Notes under the pieces: generated by a model | The model's database searches: none | What the model was told of the DNA's origin: nothing | What the model saw: the letters and a program-made list of their open reading frames with translations, nothing else | Part shown: positions 17,170 to 25,823 of the stretch, piece after piece | Layout of the letters: the number at the start of each line of letters is the position of its first letter | How positions within the stretch are numbered: position 1 is the stretch's first letter | DNA from: CAZYME01 sp964648115 | GTDB lineage: Bacteria; Pseudomonadota; Gammaproteobacteria; Legionellales; Legionellaceae | Reading direction: 5' to 3' | DNA length: 64,000 bases | NCBI GenBank assembly: GCA_964648115.1 | Contig: CAZYME010000012.1 | Span: forward strand, 1 to 64,000 | Translations under genes and position numbers: made by a program

Positions 17170-18279
17170 TCACTCATGGACTGTTTTCGTTATTTCTTGT
17201 AGCTCAGCCTCACCTTCTTGCAAATCTTTAGCAGATAATTCACTTTTCAATCGAGCCAAATCTTTCTCTGCCTGCTCATTTTTATTTTTTGCAGCCAATT
17301 TTAACCAAGCATAGGCTTTCACATTATCTTTAGGAACACCTAAACCAGCAGCATACAAATATCCTATTTTCCCTTGCGCAATAGCATCACCATGTTGAGC
17401 TGATTTTATAAACCAAAAAGCAGCTTTTTCATAATCTTTATCAAGCCCGGTCCCCGTTAATAAAAGTTGCCCAAGCTGCTCTTGCGCGTAAGTATTACCT
17501 TGTTCTGCAGAGGCTTGATACCAAAATGCTGCTTTTTGAATATTTTGGGCTACCCCAAGACCATTAAGATATTGATACGCAAGATAAGCTTGTGCATTTA
17601 CGTGGCCTTGGTTTGCTGCCTGGGTCAACCAATAGCTAACAGCCCGCTGATCCTGCGGAATACCATATTTACCACTGTACAATAAAGCCATGCTGTATTG
17701 CCCCTTCTCATCCCCTTGTTGTGCGGCCTTCTCATACCATAAAAGCGCACTTTCTACGTTTTTAGGCGTGCCGTATCCCATCATGTACATGTATCCCAGA
17801 TTGACCTGAGACTTACTATAGCCTTGCTCCGCTGATTTTTTAAACCATTCAAAAGCTTCTTTAACATTTATTTTAGCCCCTTCCCCTGTCGCATAAATCA
17901 ACCCTACATTACGTTGTGCGACGGCATTTCCCTGTTTGGCTGCTTTCAAATACCATGTAAATGCAGTTTGATAACTTTGAGGAACACCTTTTCCCTCATC
18001 GTACAAAAAACCTAAGCTCAATTGCGCTAATGGATTATTCTTATTAGCTGATTTTAAATACCACGAATAAGCTTCTTTAATATTTTTATTAACACCCAAA
18101 CCATATTGCTGCATGCGCCCAATCAGGTACATGGCTTCTTCATTGCCTTCGTTGGCAGATTTAATTAAATGCTGGTAAGCAGTGGTATAGTCAGCATTTT
18201 CGTAAGCAGAAAAGCCAATAAATTCATCCGCGAACGCAATATTCGTAATCAAACAAGCGGCTAGAATAAGAGCTCGCAT
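17170..18279 (-). CDS. lpnE: Sel1-repeat secreted protein, LpnE-like
   Basis: A 369-residue protein with a signal peptide (MRALILAACLITNIAFA) and eight Sel1-like repeats of about 36 residues each, from about residue 44 to 340 (units start EGNEEAM, NNPLAQL, GNAVAQR, GYSKSQV, GDEKGQY, GHVNAQA, GNTYAQE and GDAIAQG). Legionella LpnE, a Sel1 protein needed for efficient host entry and trafficking that binds host proteins, has the same size and the same eight repeats. The ATG at 18279 has AGAGG 5 bases upstream. Because Legionella has several Sel1 proteins, the name is probable, not certain. Confidence 0.7.
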   Translation of the reverse strand: MRALILAACLITNIAFADEFIGFSAYENADYTTAYQHLIKSANEGNEEAMYLIGRMQQYGLGVNKNIKEAYSWYLKSANKNNPLAQLSLGFLYDEGKGVPQSYQTAFTWYLKAAKQGNAVAQRNVGLIYATGEGAKINVKEAFEWFKKSAEQGYSKSQVNLGYMYMMGYGTPKNVESALLWYEKAAQQGDEKGQYSMALLYSGKYGIPQDQRAVSYWLTQAANQGHVNAQAYLAYQYLNGLGVAQNIQKAAFWYQASAEQGNTYAQEQLGQLLLTGTGLDKDYEKAAFWFIKSAQHGDAIAQGKIGYLYAAGLGVPKDNVKAYAWLKLAAKNKNEQAEKDLARLKSELSAKDLQEGEAELQEITKTVHE

Positions 18280-18441
18280 GAAAACCTCTGTGTGCACATT
18301 ATACACTTAAAGTATAATACATTTTCACAAAAGCAGTTTTTAGTGTTTTAAAAACAATTGTGAAACAGCCCTTCTAATTCCAGCAATAAATTTGATATAT
18401 TTGATAGTTCCGCTTTTAATTTCACAATCGGTTGGCTCACT

Positions 18442-19341
18442 ATGTATCTAAAAACATTACTATTACTATTGGCAGTTAATTCAGCATTTGCATCACCCTG
18501 GATGACTGGGCCTTTGCTTGCACCCTCTGGAAAAACAATCCCAGCTGGTCATGTTAATTTTGAACCCTATGGATTTTATACTACTTACCCTGGTCAATTT
18601 AGAAACATTGAACTGATGCCAATTTTAACCGTAGGTCTTACTAGTTTTTTAGATATACAGACCTCTCTTCCTTTTGATCACAGTTGGAAAAATGGTCAGC
18701 AAGGAGGCAATATTGCCGATTACAGTTTAGGCATGGGCCTGCAAGTACTTAAGGAGCGAGAAAACTCCTGGGTGCCAAACCTGCGTGTTACGCTTCAAGA
18801 AGTTTTCCCTACTGGGAAGTTTGACAACCTAAACCCAAATAAATTAGGGACGGATCAAACAGGTGTCGGTGCTTATCAAACATCTGTTGGCTTTCATTTT
18901 CAAAAATTAAAAGAATTTAGTAATGACCATTACTTGCGCTCTCGCTTAAGCTTAGTTGCTTCAATAGCTTCTGATGTTCATGTAAGAGGAAGTAATGTTT
19001 TTGGTGGCAATCCGTCTACAGAGGGTGATGTGAGCCCAGGAAATGGCTATTCTGCCGATCTAGCTTTTGAATACGCATTGACGCAACATTGGGTCCCGGT
19101 ATTTGAGCTATTGTTTGTCGACAGTGAGTCAACCGATTTTAACGGCAACCCAGGGCTTACGCCTGGTGGTGTTATTGATAGCATCGGTGGAGGCGGCGGC
19201 ACTCAATTATCCCTGGCCCCTGCCCTTGAATATAATTTTAGCCCTACATTTGGCATTATTGGCGGAGTATGGTTTGCTGTTGCAGGTCCACGCGGAGGCG
19301 GCTTTACGTCCGGTGTTGTAGCAGTTAATTATTATTTTTGA
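18442..19341 (+). CDS. Outer-membrane beta-barrel protein, MetA/phenol-pathway transporter-like
   Basis: A 299-residue protein with a signal peptide (cleavage probably after SAFA). It carries the repeated strand pattern seen in proteins annotated as transporters of the phenol-degradation MetA type: ASPWMTGPLLAPSGKTIPAG, ILTVGLTSFLDIQTSLPFDH, and a final strand VVAVNYYF with C-terminal Phe. A Gly-rich turn (IGGGGGTQ) sits near residue 255. It probably forms an outer-membrane channel; the substrate is not known. It stands alone and is convergent with yjdM. Confidence 0.75.
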   Translation: MYLKTLLLLLAVNSAFASPWMTGPLLAPSGKTIPAGHVNFEPYGFYTTYPGQFRNIELMPILTVGLTSFLDIQTSLPFDHSWKNGQQGGNIADYSLGMGLQVLKERENSWVPNLRVTLQEVFPTGKFDNLNPNKLGTDQTGVGAYQTSVGFHFQKLKEFSNDHYLRSRLSLVASIASDVHVRGSNVFGGNPSTEGDVSPGNGYSADLAFEYALTQHWVPVFELLFVDSESTDFNGNPGLTPGGVIDSIGGGGGTQLSLAPALEYNFSPTFGIIGGVWFAVAGPRGGGFTSGVVAVNYYF

Positions 19342-19349
19342 ATAATTAA

Positions 19350-19709
19350 TTAGGATTTATGACTTTCAGCTTTTTTCACAAAAACTGACTTCAACATCAT
19401 TGAGCCAATACCTTCAATTTTACAATCAATATCGTGATCGCCATCGACCAATCGAAGTATTTTTACTTTTGTTCCTACCTTTAGAATGGAAGATGAGCCT
19501 TTGATTTTTAAATCTTTAATAACCGTGACGAAATCACCCTCATTTAATAAATTTCCATTGGCATCGCGAACAACAAACTTATCGTCTTCGCTGCTTTCTG
19601 CCATTTCATATTTTGGCCATTCATGCGCGCACTCTGGGCAAATATACATACCACTATCTTCATAGGTATACTCAGAATGGCATTGTGGGCAGGGTAGTAA
19701 ATCACTCAT
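19350..19709 (-). CDS. yjdM: YjdM/PhnA-family zinc-ribbon protein
   Basis: A small cytosolic protein of 119 residues. The N-terminal zinc ribbon has two CPxC pairs (LPCPQCHSEY and YICPECAHEW), followed by the beta domain with VRDANGNLLNEGDFVTVIKD that defines the family. YjdM (old name PhnA) is not required for phosphonate use despite its old name, and its role is unclear. A full-length copy with a normal start (GGATAA upstream). Confidence 0.92.
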   Translation of the reverse strand: MSDLLPCPQCHSEYTYEDSGMYICPECAHEWPKYEMAESSEDDKFVVRDANGNLLNEGDFVTVIKDLKIKGSSSILKVGTKVKILRLVDGDHDIDCKIEGIGSMMLKSVFVKKAESHKS

Positions 19710-19766
19710 TATTATCCTTTAATTATGACAAATTATTCACTGACGTGCAGCGACAACCTGGGTGTC

Positions 19767-20735
19767 TCACCTTTTTTGATGACATGCCATGCAGCCGTAC
19801 CCAGAATTAAACATGATAGCGCGATCTGGATTAGTTGGTGCAGGGTTTTGCTGAAAATATTTAACATTTTCTCTCGCATTTTTAATACGCTTTTCTAACA
19901 TAGAACGATATGGCCAGGTAGCGTAATTTTGTTGGTATGTGGCGTTTTTGTAAATGGCAATCCCTGTTTGCCAATCACCTGATTTTACTAACATATCACC
20001 CATATTCATAAAATAACCCTCTACATTATGAGGGGCTATCCAAGTGTCCCAGCAAGCTCGCTGCCTCTTGCCGCCCATCACCAACTTTACCGAGGACATG
20101 CGATACTGAGGATTTTTTCGGTCTATATCTCTACCCAAACAAATATCCAACGTTTTCCATTGCCATTTCAGGGCTTCTTTAAACCGCTTTGATGTTGGTG
20201 ATAAGGTTGTCATAGGATAACCTGCTGTAAAATAATTAAACTCAGGCCATTTAGCAATCGCACTTTTCAACGTGAAATAGCCTTGTACTTCTTGGCGTTT
20301 ATCATGAAAAATCTGACCTGCAACTAATTGGCTATCCCCTAAAAATCCTTGGTAAATGGGGTTGGTAGGTTCGAGAGTATGCGCGTCAGAGAAGTATTGT
20401 TTTGCTAATATAATCTCATTCGTAATTAAGGGATCTTTTCCCCCTACCCGTTCGCGCTCTGTGATTTTCCATATATGAAGAAAACCAAGGTGGGCAGCTA
20501 AATTTGGATCATTGGGATTTATTAGGTAGGCCTCCATTAACAATTTGTCTGCTTTGTTAATGTCTTGATAACGACCCTGATGCAGCGTTGTCCAGAAGTA
20601 ATGTTCTGCCTTAGCTGCAATTTTATTATTTGATTTAATGGGTTGTTTAATAGGCGTCATAAAAACAGCGATTTTTTCGCATGCTGTGAGAGTTAAGCAA
20701 ATAAAGGGGAGTATAGCGATATAGGTTAATTTCAT
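19767..20735 (-). CDS. TPR-like lipoprotein with a C-terminal CxxCH haem motif
   Basis: A 322-residue protein with a lipoprotein signal (LPFICLTLTAC, Cys19 lipidated). The body has tetratricopeptide-like helices (ADKLLMEAYLINPNDPNLAA, then AKQYFSDAHTLEPTNPIY). The last nine residues contain CMACH, a c-type haem-binding CxxCH signature, preceded by RAIMFNSGYG. A single haem at the end of a TPR lipoprotein suggests electron transfer or haem-dependent sensing at the envelope. I do not recognise a named family. Confidence 0.8.
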   Translation of the reverse strand: MKLTYIAILPFICLTLTACEKIAVFMTPIKQPIKSNNKIAAKAEHYFWTTLHQGRYQDINKADKLLMEAYLINPNDPNLAAHLGFLHIWKITERERVGGKDPLITNEIILAKQYFSDAHTLEPTNPIYQGFLGDSQLVAGQIFHDKRQEVQGYFTLKSAIAKWPEFNYFTAGYPMTTLSPTSKRFKEALKWQWKTLDICLGRDIDRKNPQYRMSSVKLVMGGKRQRACWDTWIAPHNVEGYFMNMGDMLVKSGDWQTGIAIYKNATYQQNYATWPYRSMLEKRIKNARENVKYFQQNPAPTNPDRAIMFNSGYGCMACHQKR

Positions 20736-20837
20736 GATTTACGTCCTGTAATTGGAAATTAAGAAGGCGAACTTTGTATTTCACTCCCATTGATGGGCGT
20801 TGTTGAATAATTAGATGTGTTCGCGAGGAGGAAATAC

Positions 20838-20970
20838 ACTGCCATTAAGATAACGAACGACTGTCGTCCCCGCGAAGGCGGGGATCCATTTCTCCCATAG
20901 CTCCTAGCCCGAGTCAGGGATGGATTCCCGCCTTCGCGGGAATGACAAAGTCTTATAACTAAATGGCAGT
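20838..20970. repeat. 133-bp palindromic element, ends actgccattaag
   Basis: The ends are actgccattaag and taaatggcagt. The core is gtcgtccccgcgaaggcggg with its complement cccgccttcgcgggaatgac. A near-identical core and similar ends recur at 45425-45553. It fills the 313-bp gap between the TPR lipoprotein gene and mltA. Confidence 0.8.
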
Positions 20971-21048
20971 CTAGTTCCTCTTCAGCACGAACAGATTTAA
21001 AATATTTTTCAACAATACCCCTCCAGGTTCAAAGGACGGCACTTGAAA

Positions 21049-22242
21049 TTATGCCCATTTATCCTCTAATCGAACTAGAGCTGGTGTTGGGAGCAGCACC
21101 CAATAGTGCCCTGGATTTTTCATCTTGCCAGCAATATGTGTGGCGCGTTCTCCTGCACCCCAGTAAACATCACCTCGCACGACCCCTTTAATAGCGCCTC
21201 CAGTATCTTGGGCAACCATAAGCCGTTGAAATATTTTTTGCTGATCGGATTTATGATCTGGCCTTGTTGTATTGAGCCATACAGGCGCACCAAGTGGTAC
21301 CCATTTTCGATCAATTGCTAACGAATACCCAGGGGTCAATGGAACTCCCTGAGTACCTAGAGCTGCTTTATTTCGTAAAATCTCAAAGAAAACAAAGGAT
21401 TTATTTTGATTTAACACGCGGTCTATTTGTTCTGGATGTGCTTCTAAATATTTACGAATATGCTGCATAGAGGCGTTGTCTCTCGTCATCACACCCTGAT
21501 CAATTAAAACTTTTGCGATAGCGGTGTATGCCGCCCCATTTTCTCCGGCATAGCCAACCACCAACTGGGAGCCATCTCTTAACTTAATGATTCCAGAGCC
21601 TTGAATTTCCAGGAATGAGCGATCAATACTGCTGTTAAGCCAAACTATAACTGGAGTGAATTTTGCAATCATCCCTTTGTTAATTTCCTCACGCGTATAA
21701 AATGGCAAAAGCTTATTGTTTTGTACACGGCCTCTAATTTTACGGTTTTTTAGTTTAGTATCGAATAACTCTAAATCTGCTGTCACCAATTTTTTAGGAA
21801 GGCCGTAAAGAGGAACGTTGTATTCGTCTGTTTTTGTTAAACTGCCCTGCAATAGAGGCATGTAGTAGCCCGTAAATAAGCCTTGTACTGGCCTATTATC
21901 AAAGAACTCAACAGGCGTGAACCATTTTTGAAAAAATAGTTGTGTTTCTGCTTTTGAATCTGCATTGATTGCCATTGCTGCATTGCACGCAGGTAACCAG
22001 TCTTTTACTTGTAAATCCATATACTCACTACCTACTAGCTTCTCAGGATTTTGTTTCAAGAATGCTTTACAAGATGTTTGAAAGGCAATAAATGATTTTT
22101 TAGTGTTAGTCGCTTTCCAGCCTGGTAGCTGCGCAAATGACGCTTTTCTAATGCCTAATTTATGGGGTTTAGAAGTCCATAAAAGAAAGCCTATTAAAAG
22201 CACCACAACAATAAGAATGATATAAAGTAATTTATTTTTCAT
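21049..22242 (-). CDS. mltA: Membrane-bound lytic murein transglycosylase A
   Basis: Cleaves peptidoglycan glycan strands to form 1,6-anhydro-muropeptides. It has 397 residues. An N-terminal membrane anchor (LLYIILIVVVLLIGFLLW) replaces the lipobox of E. coli MltA. The MltA fold follows (FTGYYMPLLQGS, LEIQGSGIIKLRDG, YAGENGAAY), then the 3D domain with VAQDTGGAIKGVVRGDVYWG, where the catalytic Asp lies. It is on the same strand as the M13 peptidase gene, whose end is 41 bases upstream. Confidence 0.95.
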   Translation of the reverse strand: MKNKLLYIILIVVVLLIGFLLWTSKPHKLGIRKASFAQLPGWKATNTKKSFIAFQTSCKAFLKQNPEKLVGSEYMDLQVKDWLPACNAAMAINADSKAETQLFFQKWFTPVEFFDNRPVQGLFTGYYMPLLQGSLTKTDEYNVPLYGLPKKLVTADLELFDTKLKNRKIRGRVQNNKLLPFYTREEINKGMIAKFTPVIVWLNSSIDRSFLEIQGSGIIKLRDGSQLVVGYAGENGAAYTAIAKVLIDQGVMTRDNASMQHIRKYLEAHPEQIDRVLNQNKSFVFFEILRNKAALGTQGVPLTPGYSLAIDRKWVPLGAPVWLNTTRPDHKSDQQKIFQRLMVAQDTGGAIKGVVRGDVYWGAGERATHIAGKMKNPGHYWVLLPTPALVRLEDKWA

Positions 22243-22283
22243 AGCTGGGTAAATTTTACACTAAATGAAATTAAATGCAACAT

Positions 22284-24305
22284 TTATTTCCCCCAAATAA
22301 TACAACGGTTCTGATTTACCATAGGGCTTGTATCTGGAATAGCAAAAGCAGCTTTGAACTGTGGCATATTAGCCAATGTACCATTTACACGGAATTTTGC
22401 TGGAGGATGAGGATCAACTGTTATTAAATTTCTCATTTGTTCAGGGCGGACTTTGCTAGCCCATACATGAGCCACACCTAAAAAAAACTGTTGATCAGGT
22501 GTAAATCCACTAATGTTTTTTGCTGTTTTATAAGCCTGTGAGGCATGGAAAGCATTATACGCTAATATCACTCCACCTAAGTCCGCAGTAGCTTCCCCCA
22601 TAACTAATTTGCCTTGAACTGATAAATTGCTAGCTGTTTTATATTGTGAATATTGCGTCATAATGCAATGTGTAGAAGCTTGAAATTTTTTCAAGTCTTC
22701 TTTGGTCCACCAGTTTTTAAGGTTTCCATGCCCATCAAATTGCGCTCCTTGATCATCAAACCCATGCGTTATTTCATGACCTATTACGAAGCCGATTCCA
22801 CCATAGTTTACAGCAGCTGGTGCGCTTGGATCAAAAAATGGGGATTGTAAAATTCCCGCAGGAAGGTTGATGTTATTCATCGAGGGATCATAATACGCAT
22901 TAATCGTTTGAGGCGTCATTGCCCATTCGCTTCTATCAATAGGCTTGCCAATTTTATCAAGATCACGTTTAACTAAAAATTCATTTGCACGTTTCACATT
23001 TAACACGTAAGGCCCACGATCAACCTTTAGCGTCGAATAATCCCACCATTTATTAGGGTAACCTACGCGCTCACCTATTAAATCCAGTTTTTTAAGAGCG
23101 GCTTTACGTGTAGCTGGTGTCATCCAACTTAGGGTTTTCAGATCTTCCTGTAAGGCCGTACGAATATTCTGCAAAATCTCTTGTACATCTTGTTTTGAGC
23201 TAGGCGGAAAATATTTTTCCACATATAATTTACCAATCGCAAACCCCAAGGCCTCATTCTCAGTGTCAACTACACGCTGCCAACGCGGTAATAATTTTTT
23301 GGTACCGCTTATAGCCGTCATCATTTGAAAGTTTTGATCGACAAAGGGTTGAGATAAATACGGCGCAAAATTGTAAAGCACATGCCACCTTAGATACATT
23401 TTCCAGTCATCCAGCGACACAGTTTTTAAAAGTGTATTCCACGCTTTAAAAAAATCGGGCATCCCCAGGTTAATCTGTTTAATTTGAGGAGAACTTATTG
23501 ATTTAAAATATTCGGACCAAGAAAAAAGCGGTGTTATTTTTTCTAATTGGGTAATGCTCATCATGTGGTAAATCGCGTGAGGGTCGCGCTGCGCAATTTG
23601 GGACATGGATGCTTCAGCCAACGTGGTTTCAATCTTCATCACCGCTTTGGCTGCGGTGGCTGCAGTTGATGGTGTATCGCCTAATAATTCAAACATTTTG
23701 GTTATGTAATGAATATACGCGTTACGAATTTGCTCAAACTTTTGGTCTTTTTTTAAGTAGTAATCACGATCAGGCAAGCCCAATCCACCTTGCATAGCAG
23801 CACCTATCATTTCTTCACTGTTTGTGAAGTCTTGCATGCTGCCAAAATTAAAGCAGGCATCTACTCCTATCAGTTGCAAATGTGTGATTTCATCTTGTAG
23901 ATCGGTTAGATTTTTTAAAGCACTTATGCGATCGAATTCTGCTTGGATAGGCTCTACACCAAGCTTGTTAATTGAAACCTCATCCATTCCACTGTAATAA
24001 AAATCCCCCACTTTTTGTTCAATACTATCAGGCTTAGCTGCTTTGTCACTAGCTGCTTGGATAAGCATTTGATGAATAATTTTTTGAGTGTTTTCGTGCA
24101 AGATGCGAAATGTACCCCAACTTGAATATTCAGGGGGTATTGGATTTTGCTTTTTCCAGCCGCCGTTAGCGTAGGCATAGAAATTTTGGCTGGGGCTAAT
24201 ACTGGGATCAAGCCAATCTATATGCAGTGGATCGTGTTTTGCTGCATGTGCGATTGTTAGCGCACAGGAAAGAACCGGGGTGATTAGTTTAATTAATAGG
24301 CGCAT
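22284..24305 (-). CDS. Secreted M13-family zinc metallopeptidase (PepO/neprilysin type)
   Basis: A 673-residue peptidase with a signal peptide (cleavage probably after IAHA). The N-terminal M13 domain has DPSISPSQNFYAYANGGW. The catalytic domain has YGGIGFVIGHEITHGFDDQG with the zinc ligands in HEITH, the third ligand Glu in GEATADLGG, NAYYDPSMNNINLPAGILQ, and the C-terminal VRPEQMRN. M13 enzymes cut small peptides; in bacteria they are periplasmic or secreted. It is full length, and mltA follows 41 bases downstream on the same strand. Confidence 0.95.
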   Translation of the reverse strand: MRLLIKLITPVLSCALTIAHAAKHDPLHIDWLDPSISPSQNFYAYANGGWKKQNPIPPEYSSWGTFRILHENTQKIIHQMLIQAASDKAAKPDSIEQKVGDFYYSGMDEVSINKLGVEPIQAEFDRISALKNLTDLQDEITHLQLIGVDACFNFGSMQDFTNSEEMIGAAMQGGLGLPDRDYYLKKDQKFEQIRNAYIHYITKMFELLGDTPSTAATAAKAVMKIETTLAEASMSQIAQRDPHAIYHMMSITQLEKITPLFSWSEYFKSISSPQIKQINLGMPDFFKAWNTLLKTVSLDDWKMYLRWHVLYNFAPYLSQPFVDQNFQMMTAISGTKKLLPRWQRVVDTENEALGFAIGKLYVEKYFPPSSKQDVQEILQNIRTALQEDLKTLSWMTPATRKAALKKLDLIGERVGYPNKWWDYSTLKVDRGPYVLNVKRANEFLVKRDLDKIGKPIDRSEWAMTPQTINAYYDPSMNNINLPAGILQSPFFDPSAPAAVNYGGIGFVIGHEITHGFDDQGAQFDGHGNLKNWWTKEDLKKFQASTHCIMTQYSQYKTASNLSVQGKLVMGEATADLGGVILAYNAFHASQAYKTAKNISGFTPDQQFFLGVAHVWASKVRPEQMRNLITVDPHPPAKFRVNGTLANMPQFKAAFAIPDTSPMVNQNRCIIWGK

Positions 24306-24647
24306 TCAATGCTTTTACAAAACAAAACGTACAATCAGAGTAATAGGTGAAGCTCTAGAAATCAATCATTTGCCTTAGGTCAAACACCAAAAATGATGTA
24401 CGTGGTGCGATGGATCTCCTGATGCCCAAGAATGACACAGATTAGAGATTTTTCATAACTCCCCAGGTTGTGGATACGTTTGCTTTTTATTCAATCAAAC
24501 TAAACCTACGTTTTCCTGAACGCAGTGAAGGATGACGTACCTGTGGAGTTACGATTTTTCATTTTTGTGATTCTGTATTAGACACTATTGAAGGACATTT
24601 ACACGTAATATAAAATAACAAATGGTAACGGGGTTGAGGATTTTTCC
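24306..24647. other. 342-bp intergenic stretch without a gene
   Basis: No convincing coding frame is present. It is AT-rich and holds a fragment of the cgcagtga...gatgacgtac palindrome family around 24518-24542. The promoters for the divergent M13 peptidase gene and the yqaE-like gene must lie here, but I see no box strong enough to name. Confidence 0.5.
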
Positions 24648-24830
24648 ATGCGTTTGTTTATAGCTATTTTTCTACCGTTTTTAGTTTTTTTTACTATTAA
24701 AAGGCCATTAGCTGGTATCATTTGTTTGATTCTACAAATTACAGTAATTGGCTGGCTCCCAGCAGCCTTATGGGCGGTTTACTCACTTTCAGAATACAGT
24801 ACGGATAAAAAAATTAAGAAATATCGATAA
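24648..24830 (+). CDS. YqaE/Pmp3-family small membrane protein
   Basis: A 60-residue proteolipid with two membrane helices: IFLPFLVFFTIKRPLAGIIC and LILQITVIGWLPAALWAVYS. The second carries the family's conserved GW.P..iwA.y pattern. Pmp3-type proteins are linked with salt and membrane stress. The ATG has GAGG 8 bases upstream. A short Lys-rich gene follows 37 bases later and is probably cotranscribed. Confidence 0.85.
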   Translation: MRLFIAIFLPFLVFFTIKRPLAGIICLILQITVIGWLPAALWAVYSLSEYSTDKKIKKYR

Positions 24831-24867
24831 TAACAATAAATTTTAACCAACCACTGTGAGGATAAAA

Positions 24868-24972
24868 ATGAGCAAAAATCAGGATAAGAAAAAAGAAACC
24901 AAGAAAAAGCCACTTAAAACAGCCAGTGAGAAACGAGCAGATAAAAAAGCCAAAAAGAAAGAGTTGATATAA
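24868..24972 (+). CDS. 34-residue Lys-rich small protein
   Basis: A very short frame that starts with ATG at 24868 behind GAGG (6-base spacing) and ends with TAA at 24970. The product is extremely basic, with nearly half of the residues Lys (for example KKKETKKKPLKTASEKRADK), and is probably unstructured or nucleic-acid-binding. A terminator-like hairpin follows within 30 bases, which supports a real transcript end here. The function is unknown. A stress-related role is only suggested by the Pmp3-like gene in front. Confidence 0.6.
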   Translation: MSKNQDKKKETKKKPLKTASEKRADKKAKKKELI

Positions 24973-24998
24973 TTCGTATATAATTTTTCAAATATTCT

Positions 24999-25031
24999 TT
25001 TTAGGGGCACTTGCTTCACATGCCCCTAAAA
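24999..25031. terminator. Bidirectional rho-independent terminator
   Basis: An 11-bp perfect stem ttttaggggca / tgcccctaaaa around an 11-base loop. The arms end in T/A runs, so it can work for the + genes ending at 24972 and for the minus thioesterase gene's downstream side (it ends at 25086). Confidence 0.75.
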
Positions 25032-25085
25032 GGCTGGCTACAACCAGGCTAAGATTTAGTCGCGGGATGTCGAATACTTTTCTTT

Positions 25086-25499
25086 TTATTCATCCACCCC
25101 TATCGCAAAAAGCCACTGGGCTGTTGGCACAATCAATTTCCGGGTTTTCATATCAAACACACCAAAGGTCATTTTGGCATGAGTGCACAATCCCCCCTGC
25201 TCATCCAAAATATCCTGCCGCATTACTCCAATCTTCCCTTCAAAGGAAATCATCTGCGATTCAATCGTAATAGATTGCCGCAGCCTTAATTCTCTCAAAA
25301 ATTTCATATCAAACTCTAATACAACCGGACCAACACCTGTTTCATGAATAGTTTTTAAATCAATACCATTTGCATTAAGAAATTCCCAACGCGCCTCTTC
25401 TAACAACTCAAGGTACGTTGCATTATTAACATGGCTAAATGTATCCAAGTGGCGCTCTTTTATTAGCACCTGATATTTAAAAGTTTTAAAATGTGGCAT
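25086..25499 (-). CDS. Hotdog-fold acyl-CoA thioesterase
   Basis: A 137-residue 4HBT-type thioesterase that hydrolyses acyl-CoA. The signature DTFSHVNNATYLELLEEAR (18-36) holds the catalytic Asp and the HVNN motif, as in YbgC and 4-hydroxybenzoyl-CoA thioesterases. A long beta-sheet and LFAIGVDE end follow. The chain length preferred is not readable. It follows the DUF2892-type gene by 34 bases but reads in the same direction, so the two may be separate or loosely linked. Confidence 0.88.
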   Translation of the reverse strand: MPHFKTFKYQVLIKERHLDTFSHVNNATYLELLEEARWEFLNANGIDLKTIHETGVGPVVLEFDMKFLRELRLRQSITIESQMISFEGKIGVMRQDILDEQGGLCTHAKMTFGVFDMKTRKLIVPTAQWLFAIGVDE

Positions 25500-25533
25500 T
25501 GAATCTATACTCTCTTTGAGGCGTTGTTATATT

Positions 25534-25743
25534 TTATTTTTCACGCTTAAAATGATGTTTAACTTTACTTATCAAATAAGGAATAGAACACCAGCCAATC
25601 ACACCCTCGATGACTAACACCACTCCAAGTATCATAAAAAATAATTTACTCATTCCAACCAATACAGCGATGCAAATCGCTAATCCAATTACGGAGCGAT
25701 TGATACGATCGGTTTTATCAATATTGCAATGAACTGAAAGCAT
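25534..25743 (-). CDS. DUF2892/YgaP-like small membrane protein
   Basis: A 69-residue protein from ATG at 25743, which has GGAGAG 4 bases upstream (a longer start at 25755 lacks this). It opens with the family signature MLSVHCNIDKTDRINRSVIG, then two membrane helices (AICIAVLVG, FFMILGVVLVIEGVIGWCSI). Such domains also occur at the end of YgaP rhodanese proteins. The role is unknown. Confidence 0.82.
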   Translation of the reverse strand: MLSVHCNIDKTDRINRSVIGLAICIAVLVGMSKLFFMILGVVLVIEGVIGWCSIPYLISKVKHHFKREK

Positions 25744-25797
25744 GTATCTCTCCATATATGTGATGAAATCCTAGTTTGGTGGCGCTTCGCGCAGTTT

Positions 25798-25814
25798 TTG
25801 GGCCATGGGCCCAA
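25798..25814. repeat. Short palindrome ttgggcc/ggcccaa
   Basis: ttgggcc and ggcccaa with a 3-base loop, followed by cctacgac. It lies 10 bases past the carbonic anhydrase stop. The same core occurs at 814-843, a variant (ttgggtca/tgacccaa) at 26521-26537, and a split copy at 45412-45567. Confidence 0.6.
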
Positions 25815-25823
25815 CCTACGACT

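Noticed and set aside
20838..20970. CRISPR-like repeat
   Set aside because: The repeats are single palindromes scattered between genes, without regular spacers or cas genes.
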